A DNA stretch of 37,540 nt from JAGVPT01 sp964384415 (GTDB lineage Bacteria; Bacteroidota; Ignavibacteria; UBA10030; UBA8401), in the NCBI GenBank assembly GCA_964384415.1, contig CAYLMV010000029.1:1-37540 (forward strand), read 5' to 3'. The notes under the pieces are model-generated. The model ran no database searches. It had not been told where the DNA came from and was given only the letters and a program-made list of their open reading frames with translations. How positions within the stretch are numbered: position 1 is the first letter of the stretch; the number at the start of each line of letters is the position of its first letter. Below are positions 15,983-23,826 of this stretch, piece after piece. Position numbers and translations under genes: made by a program.

Positions 15983-16837
15983 TCACGGTTTGACGAAGAT
16001 TCGACTGATAAGCTCGAAATATTTTTTGTGTCCGAGGACTTCTTGAATGCTCTTGATTGGCTCGCCGCCGTCGTACAGAGTCGAGCCCACTGCCGGCTGG
16101 CTTCGGCGGAACGACGCCGCAAATCTGTCCTTCAGCTCTGCCGCTTCCTTACGAATGATTGAATCGAATTCGTCGGCCGCCAAGAGTTCGCCTTCTTTTC
16201 TCAACTCGGTCCCCTTCTTTACCTTAAGGATCCATCCTGAATCGTAGGGATCGTCGAGCAGAAGGTAGGGATGGTCGAGAAGGATGGGGTTGGATTCCAT
16301 TGCAATTCCCTGGACTGCAGAGCGGAGAGCGATTGTTCCTTCTCTCAAAACCAACCACGTGCATGGAGACTTCAACTCCATGCGTGATGGAGTTTGGGGG
16401 AGTACGACGCTCACCACAGGCTGCAAGAAGTAGGCCCCGATGTGATCGATGCCGATGGTGGAAGAAGTCTGAGAGTCGCTTCGCACCCACATATGGCTCC
16501 GATGGTATAGCCGGTCGGCCGGGAGTTGAACGGACAAAAGGGGCTGGAAGAAATCTTCAAGCTGACGCTCGAACCGCTGCGACGGTGTTTCCGGGCGGGG
16601 CGTCGCACGCTCCGGAACAGGAGCGTGAAGGGATGAAAGGGAAGGCTCGCTGGCCGTTCCATTTCGTTGCCGCATCAACTCGTCAACGGGACAGGCGTCG
16701 CAGTTGAATTCTCGGTCGCACATCTTATAGGCGACCATTCCCGCTTCCATCCAAATGCAATACTTGCCGGCAGCAGCGGTACCTGCGTTGTTCAAATCAC
16801 CGTCATCCATTGTGTCCTCGCAGCGATGAATCTGCAT
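15983..16837 (-). CDS. GcvH-fold protein with N-terminal Cys cluster (paralog C)
   Basis: A 284-residue soluble protein. The N-terminus has a Cys cluster C27, C40, C46, C49 (CIWM, then MCDREFNCDACP), a likely metal or Fe-S site. After a Pro-rich linker comes a glycine-cleavage H-protein-like domain (about 110-210: LYHRSHMWVR, GIDHIGAYFLQPV, DDPYDSGWILKVK). At the aligned lipoyl-lysine position there is Glu166, with no Lys within several residues, so lipoylation is unlikely. The C-terminal part carries YDGG (255-258) and a helix shared with paralogs A and B. It is the last gene of the operon, 38 bp after the NrfD-like gene. I infer an accessory subunit of that membrane complex. A real H-protein of glycine cleavage is ruled out by the missing lysine and the context. 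Confidence 0.75.
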   Translation of the reverse strand: MQIHRCEDTMDDGDLNNAGTAAAGKYCIWMEAGMVAYKMCDREFNCDACPVDELMRQRNGTASEPSLSSLHAPVPERATPRPETPSQRFERQLEDFFQPLLSVQLPADRLYHRSHMWVRSDSQTSSTIGIDHIGAYFLQPVVSVVLPQTPSRMELKSPCTWLVLREGTIALRSAVQGIAMESNPILLDHPYLLLDDPYDSGWILKVKKGTELRKEGELLAADEFDSIIRKEAAELKDRFAASFRRSQPAVGSTLYDGGEPIKSIQEVLGHKKYFELISRIFVKP

Positions 16838-16876
16838 CGACGGTCAAAAAAGCCCCAGTCAGTGCGATGATTAAAA

Positions 16877-18058
16877 TCATTTTGAAACGAGTGTCAACTC
16901 TTCCACCATCTCACGATCTGCTCCATGATTGGTGGGAATCTCATGTTGTCCCGCGAACACGGGGAAGTACTTTGCGACATAATAGAACGCAACAAATCCG
17001 CCGGTGGCGAGGGCGACAGTGATCGATAATTCCTGCCATGAGGGTATGTACGTCCTCTGGCCCCATCGCTCCATGCTTGTGATGGCAGTGTTCATTCTGT
17101 TGGCCACAAATCCAACGATAACGAGCGCAGCCGTATAGAACAACCCGTCCCTGCTCGTTCTGATCTTTTTGGAAAGCAGCAGAAAGAACGGAACGATAAC
17201 GCCCAGCGTAAGCTCTCCGATGAACATGATGCTTTGGTATGTCGGGCGGAAAACGTATTGTAGCGCATCTCGGCTCATTAAATCCTGGATGCGTACCGTA
17301 AAGAACAATGCAAGAACGACGGCCAGGACCTTGGCAAGTTCGCTGAACAACGGCATACGGATCTCGCGTCCGAAGGTACGGGCCGCCACAAACGATGAGA
17401 AGATCACCATCGAAATTCCCGCGGCGACGCACGATATGAAGAAAAGAAACGGAATGATATCAGAATACCAGAGCGGGTGCATCCGTTCCGGGACGATCAG
17501 ATAGAGCGAACCGAAGGATGATTGATGGAGTGTTGAAAGGATGACTCCGGCGACCACGATCGGCAGTGAAATCGTACGGAGCAGCTTGATTTGTGCATGG
17601 AGATGGAATTTCTCGAGCACAACCGGGGCAAATTCCAGCGTCAGGACGGTCGTGTAGAGAATGATGCACCAGGTGATCTCGAACATCACCGAATGGGGGT
17701 TCCACATTACGAGCGGATGCCAGAAATTCTGCGGGCGTCCCAGGTCGACGACAAGCACGAGGACGACGAGCATGTATCCGATATAGGCGGTAAGAATCGC
17801 AGGGCGGACGATAGGCTCGAATCGTTCCACGTTGAAGACATGGACGGTCGCAGCGATCGTGAAACCGGCAGCAGCCAGCCCTACGCCGATGAAATCGAAC
17901 CCGATCCAGAATCCCCAGGGAAATTGATCGCTCAAATGTGTCGTGGCGCCGAGGCCCATCGTAAATCGCTCAACGGCTGCGACGGCGCCGGTGGCTATGA
18001 GAAGCGTCGCTACAACGTTCCAAAAAGTCGGCTTGAATGAATGTATTCTGCTCAGCAT
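16877..18058 (-). CDS. HybB/NrfD-type quinone-reactive membrane subunit
   Basis: A 393-residue integral membrane protein with about ten transmembrane helices, the length and layout of HybB/NrfD (PsrC) family subunits. Typical signatures are GFWIGFDFIGVGLAAAGF in the second helix and VVDLGRPQNFWHPL before the fourth. Such subunits exchange electrons with menaquinone and pass them to or from an Fe-S partner. The gene lies 14 bp after the four-cluster Fe-S subunit gene, matching a hybA-hybB pair, but hydrogenase large and small subunits are absent. The charged C-terminal tail is probably cytoplasmic. Direction of electron flow cannot be told from sequence. Confidence 0.92.
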   Translation of the reverse strand: MLSRIHSFKPTFWNVVATLLIATGAVAAVERFTMGLGATTHLSDQFPWGFWIGFDFIGVGLAAAGFTIAATVHVFNVERFEPIVRPAILTAYIGYMLVVLVLVVDLGRPQNFWHPLVMWNPHSVMFEITWCIILYTTVLTLEFAPVVLEKFHLHAQIKLLRTISLPIVVAGVILSTLHQSSFGSLYLIVPERMHPLWYSDIIPFLFFISCVAAGISMVIFSSFVAARTFGREIRMPLFSELAKVLAVVLALFFTVRIQDLMSRDALQYVFRPTYQSIMFIGELTLGVIVPFFLLLSKKIRTSRDGLFYTAALVIVGFVANRMNTAITSMERWGQRTYIPSWQELSITVALATGGFVAFYYVAKYFPVFAGQHEIPTNHGADREMVEELTLVSK

Positions 18059-18072
18059 GTTCTCTCTCTCTC

Positions 18073-18846
18073 TCAGTTTCGTTCAACGTCTAGTTTCTTT
18101 TTTGCTTCTTCGACTTCAAATCTTGTCACTTCGGTCCTGCGAGCCGTGATCCAATGGATACCGAAGAGGACCACACCCGCCGCAACGGAGTATTTGGGGA
18201 CCTGCGACAGCACCTTCCACGACAGCAAGGGCATGGCGCTGTTCGGCAGGTTCATCGGGAATCCGAGTTTTTCGAACGGTATGTTCGATATAAACAGGAC
18301 TGACGTTCCGCCGGCTTCGGTAAGCCCGTAGATGTGATCGACGTACGTTCCCGGGGTTGCATCAATTCGTCTTCGCGCCTCTTTGATCAGGTCATCCCGA
18401 TCTCCGAACACCGTTGCATCGAACTGGCACGCCTCAGCGCACGCGGTCTTGCCGCCGCCCGCGACGCGCTCATAGCACATCTTGCACTTCTGGATCCTCG
18501 GCGAAAGCTTGCTCCATTCGTACCGAGGGACTTCAAACGGACAGGCCTGCATGCAGTAGCGGCAGCCGATGCATTTCGACTCGTCATAGACCACTGCTCC
18601 CGTTTCGGTTTTCCGGAATGCACCGACGAGGCAGACCGAAACGCAGGTCGGCTCGTTACAGTGCATGCACAACCGGCGGACGAAGGTTTGATCGTCAAAA
18701 TAACTCTGGACAACCGTGTAGTGAGTCGCCGAAAGCTCGGTAGCCTCTTCCTGAGGAAGGTTGTTTGCATCGGCGCACGCGCGGGCACACTCGCGGCACC
18801 CGACGCATTTCGAAATATCGATTAATAATCCCTTGCTGGTGCTCAT
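18073..18846 (-). CDS. Four-[4Fe-4S] ferredoxin-like subunit with C-terminal membrane anchor
   Basis: A 257-residue HybA/DmsB-type electron-transfer subunit. Sixteen cysteines form four clusters: C14/17/20/24, C60/63/68/72, C92/95/98/102 and C121/124/136/140. A hydrophobic helix (about 216-233, YSVAAGVVLFGIHWI) near the C-terminus anchors it, as in HybA. Unlike HybA, it begins directly with the first cluster and has no twin-arginine signal, so the clusters should lie in the cytoplasm unless another exported subunit carries it out. It sits 16 bp after GcvH-fold gene B and 14 bp before the NrfD-like gene. It should wire the membrane quinone site to an unidentified partner. Confidence 0.93.
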   Translation of the reverse strand: MSTSKGLLIDISKCVGCRECARACADANNLPQEEATELSATHYTVVQSYFDDQTFVRRLCMHCNEPTCVSVCLVGAFRKTETGAVVYDESKCIGCRYCMQACPFEVPRYEWSKLSPRIQKCKMCYERVAGGGKTACAEACQFDATVFGDRDDLIKEARRRIDATPGTYVDHIYGLTEAGGTSVLFISNIPFEKLGFPMNLPNSAMPLLSWKVLSQVPKYSVAAGVVLFGIHWITARRTEVTRFEVEEAKKKLDVERN

Positions 18847-18862
18847 CGTCTTCTCCCGATCC

Positions 18863-19522
18863 CTAGTCTACGTGTAAAAAATTCTGTTCGAATTGCTCGA
18901 CTTGTGTTGCGCTAAAAGTATCTAGAATTCCTTCTGCGGTCAGGCCGCCGTCCTGCATCAGGACCGGCACGGGCGAACCATCCGCCGAGAAACCGGCGAT
19001 GAAGTCACGGAGTCGTCCGAATTCCTGCTGAATCCATACCCGGCTCTGTTCGCCGAGCAGCATCGCAGTGAGGTCCGAACCCCTCTGGGGCTTAATGGTG
19101 TAGGCCCAACCGTTGCTGAAAAGCGATTCTCTCAACGACTGGGGGTTTTCCTGAATTGTTTCATTGAGTTCCACAATCTCGGCGTCGATCGGCGAACGTG
19201 CCGTCATTGTGCGTGATTGATCTTTAATCTGGAGCAGCGGCTCGCCTTTTCGGATGGAGCTTCCCGTTTTCTTCAAGAGCACGAGCTCGGGATTCTTCAT
19301 CATTCGTAAAACAAAATCGTCCACGCCAATGCGCACCTTGCCCGAAGGGAAGAGCGACATCCAGGTGTGTGACGGTGCGAAGAATATTCCCGGCGGTACG
19401 CGCAGCGGGTCGCCGACGGCCTGGACCTGCTGAAGAACGGGCGCCGGTTTGTGCTTCCTTTGCATTACATAATCTACGCCGAGGAAGATGAGAATCATCG
19501 TTACAAAGAGGAGGACTGTCAT
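18863..19522 (-). CDS. Membrane-anchored GcvH-fold protein (paralog B)
   Basis: A 219-residue protein. One N-terminal membrane helix (residues 2-19) is followed by QRKHK, so the rest should be cytoplasmic by the positive-inside rule. A GcvH-like beta-barrel spans about 48-145 (APSHTWMSLF, RIGVDDFVLRMM, FSNGWAYTIKP). The aligned lipoyl-lysine position is Ser103, next to Arg104, so no lipoyl attachment is expected. The C-terminal region has MQDGG (189-193) plus a helical end, as in paralogs A and C. It is 20 bp after paralog A and 16 bp before the Fe-S subunit gene. Function is not known; I infer a structural or electron-transfer accessory of the Fe-S/NrfD module. Confidence 0.75.
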   Translation of the reverse strand: MTVLLFVTMILIFLGVDYVMQRKHKPAPVLQQVQAVGDPLRVPPGIFFAPSHTWMSLFPSGKVRIGVDDFVLRMMKNPELVLLKKTGSSIRKGEPLLQIKDQSRTMTARSPIDAEIVELNETIQENPQSLRESLFSNGWAYTIKPQRGSDLTAMLLGEQSRVWIQQEFGRLRDFIAGFSADGSPVPVLMQDGGLTAEGILDTFSATQVEQFEQNFLHVD

Positions 19523-19542
19523 TGTCGTAATCCTTAATTCGC

Positions 19543-20208
19543 TTATTGAATGTTAGTGTCGTTATTGTATTCTTTGAAGAACTCATCGATCAGAAGCCGC
19601 CATTCGTCTGCATTGACAACATCGCTGATGCTGTCGACGAGCGAGCCGCCGTCTTGCATCACCGGACCTACGCGAGGTGCGAACCAGTGCAGCAAGTGGG
19701 CCCGCACAGCTTCCTGCCATCGGTCTGCAACGACTCCCTTTAAGAGCCCCCGCAATTCCATGGCGAGGTCGGCCGGGGACATTCTTACAATCCACCCCTT
19801 TTCCAAAGGTGAATCGTTGATCGCGGAGGGGTCCGCTTTCAGACGCGGATTGACTTCGACGATCGTTCCGGTAAGGGGAGCAACGGGTGAGAGAGCTTTC
19901 GAGCCGTGGATCATCGTCGCCATTCTGTCTCCTTGCCGCACAAATGATCCCACTTGAGGCAATTCGACTGAATCGATCCTGCCGATGAACCGTTGTGTGA
20001 ATTCATCGACTCCGACGACGACATCTTTAGAAGGTTGAACGAGAGCCCAACTGTGCCCCCGATGAAAATATCGTTCGATGCTCTCGGTCGAAATCGGATT
20101 CATCGAAGCTGAGTTGGCCAGAACACCGCTTGCGATTTTTCTGGAGATTGAAAAATACTCGGCCGTCAGCAGAACAACGACCATCAGGATGAACAGTGCT
20201 ATTACCAT
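19543..20208 (-). CDS. Membrane-anchored GcvH-fold protein (paralog A)
   Basis: A 221-residue protein, first gene of the operon. The ATG at 20208 is chosen over 20253 because it follows an AGAGG ribosome site, begins directly with the membrane helix (2-18), and because a sigma-54-like element covers the upstream ATG. SRK after the helix suggests a cytoplasmic body. The GcvH-like domain (about 47-145) is the best kept of the three: HRGHSWALV, VGVDEFTQRFIG, VELPQVGSFVRQGD, TGTIVEVNPRL and SPLEKGWIVRM all align. At the lipoyl site Ser103 replaces Lys, but Lys104 is next to it; the usual ESVKA context is HGSKA, so modification cannot be excluded. MQDGG at 184-188 and the C-terminal helix match paralogs B and C. 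Confidence 0.78.
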   Translation of the reverse strand: MVIALFILMVVVLLTAEYFSISRKIASGVLANSASMNPISTESIERYFHRGHSWALVQPSKDVVVGVDEFTQRFIGRIDSVELPQVGSFVRQGDRMATMIHGSKALSPVAPLTGTIVEVNPRLKADPSAINDSPLEKGWIVRMSPADLAMELRGLLKGVVADRWQEAVRAHLLHWFAPRVGPVMQDGGSLVDSISDVVNADEWRLLIDEFFKEYNNDTNIQ

Positions 20209-20246
20209 ATGCTTGCCTCTTATTCTTTTGATCACCCAATAGACAT

Positions 20247-20261
20247 GAAACAATCATGCCA
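20247..20261 (-). promoter_or_regulatory. Sigma-54-like -24/-12 element before the GcvH-fold/FeS/NrfD operon
   Basis: On the - strand the sequence is TGGCATGATTGTTTC. The -24 half TGGCA and the 10-base spacing are correct, but the -12 dinucleotide reads TC, not GC. Transcription would start near 20235, giving a leader of roughly 27 bases before the ATG at 20208, which is a natural length. Supported mainly by the neighbouring sigma-54 activator gene. The rest of 20262-20470 shows no feature I can name. Confidence 0.35.
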
Positions 20262-20470
20262 GAGAAGCTTGCAAGTTGGCAATCGGCGGCTAAGATGATG
20301 CAGGATTGAGGATTACGCGAGTTCTGCGGGGCGGGAGAGCGGGGATCTGAAAGAGCTGAATGTAAATAAATTCAACGCAAATTGGGCTGACGAGAAATGA
20401 AACATGTAAGTCAATACAACATATGAGAATCTGAGATGTAGAATATTGCAACGTACATCGATTAAAAACT

Positions 20471-20725
20471 CTACAGCAACTTGTCGTTTTCCCCATCATC
20501 CCAAATGGAACCGAGTGTCTCCGAGTCTCCAATGAACAATTTCGAGCAAAAATTTCCTACAAATTTCCCCTTTTTCTTGCATTGTGCGAGTGATTTCTTT
20601 ATTGCCTCGACATCTTCTGCATCGCTCGAAAAACAAAAATTCTCCAAAAAAGCACCGCATTCGGTGCAAAACACCTGCTTCTCTTTCAGCATTGCGGCTC
20701 GATCCTGTGGCATCTTCTGCTCCAT
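20471..20725 (-). CDS. Small Cys-rich hypothetical protein
   Basis: The open frame extends to 20860, but the ATG at 20725 is preferred: it follows AAGGATGGT, and the sequence upstream is Gly/Pro/Arg-rich like non-coding DNA. This gives 84 residues with cysteines at 20, 23, 31, 49 and 60, including CTEC like a zinc-ribbon knuckle, and Lys-rich and acidic helical stretches. No signal peptide or membrane segment. I recognise no family. It might bind a metal. The 190 bases separating it from the upstream lipoprotein gene suggest an independent transcript. Confidence 0.5.
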   Translation of the reverse strand: MEQKMPQDRAAMLKEKQVFCTECGAFLENFCFSSDAEDVEAIKKSLAQCKKKGKFVGNFCSKLFIGDSETLGSIWDDGENDKLL

Positions 20726-20915
20726 ACCATCCTTCGCGAATAGATTTAGAAAATATAAGTAGAATCCGACGGAACGTGGTTCCATCGAACCATTTTGACG
20801 GATCCTGCCCCCAGGGCGAGGACCACCTTGACTCGAGCCCGTTTCAACCGGCACACCCACCCCGGCAACATTATTGCAGCAGGAATGATGCCAACTTCAC
20901 GCAGTTCCCGACGTC

Positions 20916-21551
20916 CTATTGGAACCTTACATCGTCCGCAAGCCGTTTGAAAATCACGTACTTCTGGCCTACTTCCACTGGCTGGCTCACTTCGTTTTCA
21001 CTCAGGTCGCCAAGGACTTTTCGAACTTCATCGCGGTAACGGCAAATGTCAATCTGTCCCAGGTTCCCCCCCTGGTCTTTCGATTGCGAAACGGAGAAAC
21101 TCGACGCGAGGAGGGCGAAATCCTTCCCTGCACTGAGCAAACCGCGGACAGAGTCGGCGATCTCCGAACTCGGGCAGACAATTTCAGCCAGCCGCATGAG
21201 CACAGGTTCTTCGTATTTCACGCGGGCTGCGATATTGATCCACATCGTGAGGGGTTTACCGTTGTGGAGCGCCGGGCTGAATACCCAACTCTTGATCTTT
21301 GTCAATGCCAGCGAATCCCATGCGGGGTCTCCGCTCGGGTTCAATATTTCTCCCTTGGCGACGCTTCCATCTTCGGCAACCTGCAATCTCAAATCAAACG
21401 AAAGACGGTTTTGAGCCAATCCGTCTGGGAGAGGCGGAAAAGGCTCTTGTTCCACAAGATGCGGGAGTCTGTCGGCCGTATCAACCGGCTGCGTGCTGGC
21501 GCAACCGAGAGCGATCAAAGGAATGATGATGAAGAAGACTAACGTTTTCAT
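20916..21551 (-). CDS. Lipoprotein with TonB-C-like and parvulin-like domains
   Basis: A 211-residue predicted lipoprotein. The ATG at 21551 is chosen because a strong AAGGAGGT precedes it and it opens a lipoprotein signal with lipobox ALGC (C17). Residues about 45-112 resemble the TonB/energy-transducer C-terminal fold (LRLQVAEDGSVAKGEI, then ALTKIKSWVFSPA). Residues about 117-205 resemble a PPIC-type (parvulin) prolyl isomerase: LLSAGKDFALLASSFS, GGNLG, and a final SQPVEVGQKYVIFKRL. It would act in the periplasm or at the outer membrane, perhaps in envelope protein folding. The His residues expected in an active parvulin site are not obvious, so it may only bind peptides. The fusion is unusual. 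Confidence 0.72.
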   Translation of the reverse strand: MKTLVFFIIIPLIALGCASTQPVDTADRLPHLVEQEPFPPLPDGLAQNRLSFDLRLQVAEDGSVAKGEILNPSGDPAWDSLALTKIKSWVFSPALHNGKPLTMWINIAARVKYEEPVLMRLAEIVCPSSEIADSVRGLLSAGKDFALLASSFSVSQSKDQGGNLGQIDICRYRDEVRKVLGDLSENEVSQPVEVGQKYVIFKRLADDVRFQ

Positions 21552-21772
21552 CTTGCACCTCCTTATAAACACAAAAACCTCATCCATCCGAAAGAATCGG
21601 ATTCTGAGGTTTGTTCATATTTCGTTGCTGATCCATTTCACCTCCAGTTATGAGGCGGATCGTGTCGCTCGACCAGCAATTGCTTGTTAACTCTCTGAGT
21701 CTAGCTTTTCATGCAATGGAAAGATTGAAACATTTCGGTTCAAAGTCAAGTCAGGGCGCGCTCTGCCGCCCG

Positions 21773-23590
21773 TCAGTTCCTTCTCTGGCCGTACGCCGTC
21801 ACAAATCCTTCCAGGCCCTTTGCGATCTGCACGGCGATCTTTGTTCTAAAGCTGTCGTTCAGCAGAAGAATCTCATCATCCGGATTTGAGATAAACGCCG
21901 TCTCGACAAGAACGCTCGGAAGCTGCGTCGGCGCGTTGAGGGTGAAATTAAAACTTCCGACGACTCCGAACTGGTCCAATCCCAGTTCGAGCATCTTTCC
22001 ATAGACAATCGTCGCCAGAGATTGAAAACCGAGATGGCGGTAGTAAGCGCTGGTTCCCTTGGACAGCTCGGGATCAGAAGAATTGCCTACGGAGTTGGCG
22101 TGGATACTCACCAGAAGCTGAGCACCGGAATTGAGTATTTTCTCAGTCCGGTCGGACATCGGCACGGTCTCGTCTGAGGTTCGAGTCATCACAACATTTG
22201 CACCTTTTGCTCTGAGAAGCGAGTCGAGGTGTTTTGCGATGATCAGAGTAATTTCTTTTTCCTTTATTCCCGTCGAACCGATAGCGCCGTCGTTATCCCC
22301 GCCGTGCCCGGCATCTACGGCGATCGTCAACTTGCTGAGCACTGAATCGGCCGATATGATCGTGGGAGGACGCCGCACGGTGATGCGCAAATTCGAGGCG
22401 TTGTCGTAGACGATATCGTATCCCCAATGCTGCTCATACTTGAGGGTGATAGTCAATCGATACTGCTCGGCCGCGACCTGACTCCAAGCAACGCTTTTTA
22501 TTCCCTGGCCGGACAGCTGATGCGTAATCCAGTTCGTGTTCGAAGTCGCCCCGAAGATATCGACGACAAGAGCTGCTGGGTTGACTGTTTGCTGGCTTAA
22601 ATACGGGAGGCGCTGGTCCATGGCAACAGTGACGACGTCCTGCTTGTCGTCGCCAGCAATTGTGAGATTCCCGACGAGAGATTTTGGGTGGGGAGTTTCG
22701 AGGGGCAACAGCTGTGCAAAATCGTCCGGCAGCCACGCCTCCATCTGATCGCCGAGCTTAACGCGGAATTGATCTCCCGTTTTTCCCGTCACCACTACGC
22801 GCACTCCGCTGCGAAGAGATCCTAGCTTGGCACCTCCCAGCCGATCGGTCCCTACTCCGGCGTTGAGGTATGGACGTTTTCCGATCACTTCCGCAACTCG
22901 CGGGAGCTCTTTTGGAATAAGCGAGACCTTGCCCCGGGAGTAGGCTTTCTCGCGGCTGAAGAAGCTTTTGCGGAGCCGGAAACATATTTGAACATTCTTT
23001 GTTTCATCGTCTTCCTTCACCTTGTATCTACCGATATAAACTCCGCCGATCCCGCCGTTCTTTCCAGGCGGAAGTTCAGTCATCGGGATCCCCGATTCGA
23101 CCCCGTCGATATCGAACGTCGCCTTGTATCCCGGACTTCCTTTGAACTTCACTTCGAGGATATCGTCCTTTCCCAGCCATAGATCCTGTGACGGCTCCAT
23201 CATGACAGTGTCGATGACGAGAGGTTCTCGCGGAGAAGTTTTCGGGGAATCTGGACGGAGGAGAACAAATTCCTTCACCACGGAATCGCCGTTTGCGGCA
23301 CGAGCGACAAGCCGCAGGATCGAGCTTCCGACAGGCACACTCACAACGCCGCAGAATGCACCGCTCGAGTAGACCTTCGCCTCCTTTCCATTGATGAACG
23401 CTTTTGCGGAAGGGGAGGTGCAGGCGGAAATTCGCTGCTTGGCCGCGACGCCGGAGGTTGTGTCCTTCTCCGGTTCCACGACGCGGATGAAGAGGGAGTC
23501 GGATGCCGAACGTAAAACGGCACAGTCAGCGCACGAGTAGAGGAGCGCGACCGCGAGAAGGAGAAAAATCTTCAGGTTTCTGTGTCGCAT
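21773..23590 (-). CDS. N-acetylmuramoyl-L-alanine amidase (Amidase_3) with SH3-like and AMIN-like domains
   Basis: A 605-residue exported cell-wall hydrolase that cuts the bond between MurNAc and L-alanine. The ATG at 23590 starts a signal sequence (MRHRNLKIFLLLAVALLYSC), possibly a lipoprotein signal although the lipobox is imperfect; the frame continues upstream into non-coding DNA. An Ig-like/beta region comes first, then an SH3-like domain (about 255-300: LRSGVRVVVTGKTGDQFRV), an AMIN-like domain (about 305-405) and the catalytic domain (about 412-600). Zinc ligands and catalytic acid are visible: the His of DAGHGG, the Glu of IKEKE, the His of VSIHANS and the Glu of LVETAFISNPDDE. It is divergent from the tricorn protease gene, with 236 bases between. 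Confidence 0.93.
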   Translation of the reverse strand: MRHRNLKIFLLLAVALLYSCADCAVLRSASDSLFIRVVEPEKDTTSGVAAKQRISACTSPSAKAFINGKEAKVYSSGAFCGVVSVPVGSSILRLVARAANGDSVVKEFVLLRPDSPKTSPREPLVIDTVMMEPSQDLWLGKDDILEVKFKGSPGYKATFDIDGVESGIPMTELPPGKNGGIGGVYIGRYKVKEDDETKNVQICFRLRKSFFSREKAYSRGKVSLIPKELPRVAEVIGKRPYLNAGVGTDRLGGAKLGSLRSGVRVVVTGKTGDQFRVKLGDQMEAWLPDDFAQLLPLETPHPKSLVGNLTIAGDDKQDVVTVAMDQRLPYLSQQTVNPAALVVDIFGATSNTNWITHQLSGQGIKSVAWSQVAAEQYRLTITLKYEQHWGYDIVYDNASNLRITVRRPPTIISADSVLSKLTIAVDAGHGGDNDGAIGSTGIKEKEITLIIAKHLDSLLRAKGANVVMTRTSDETVPMSDRTEKILNSGAQLLVSIHANSVGNSSDPELSKGTSAYYRHLGFQSLATIVYGKMLELGLDQFGVVGSFNFTLNAPTQLPSVLVETAFISNPDDEILLLNDSFRTKIAVQIAKGLEGFVTAYGQRRN

Positions 23591-23826
23591 GCAGGCGTGT
23601 GGTAAGTGAAAGAACCGGACAAACACAAAATCAAATATTGATACAATATAACAGGGGAGAGCGAAATTTGCACCATAAATTGTCGGGACGTATATTGACA
23701 GAATCTCAGCTCGTGTCTCAGATTGACAACGCCGTTGCCCTACGTCGAACTGGCTTGAAACTTTTCCGCTCCTTTGTCGTAAAACCTTTGCCATCATTTA
23801 TCTTCCATCATCACAAGGTGCGATCT

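Noticed and set aside
15833..16162. Possible + strand gene in the gap before the GcvH-fold paralog C
   Set aside because: Half of it is antisense to paralog C, and the rest has no ribosome site or recognisable sequence.
16877..18846. Uptake hydrogenase operon (hybA/hybB)
   Set aside because: No hydrogenase large or small subunit or maturation gene is present; only the electron-transfer pair resembles Hyb.
15983..20208. Glycine cleavage system
   Set aside because: The H-protein-like domains lack the aligned lipoyl-lysine, and no GcvT, GcvP or lipoate genes are present in the window.
23695..23728. Two ATTGACA copies with TCTCAG repeats as tandem promoters for the tricorn gene
   Set aside because: Neither TTGACA has a reasonable -10 box 16-18 bases downstream.
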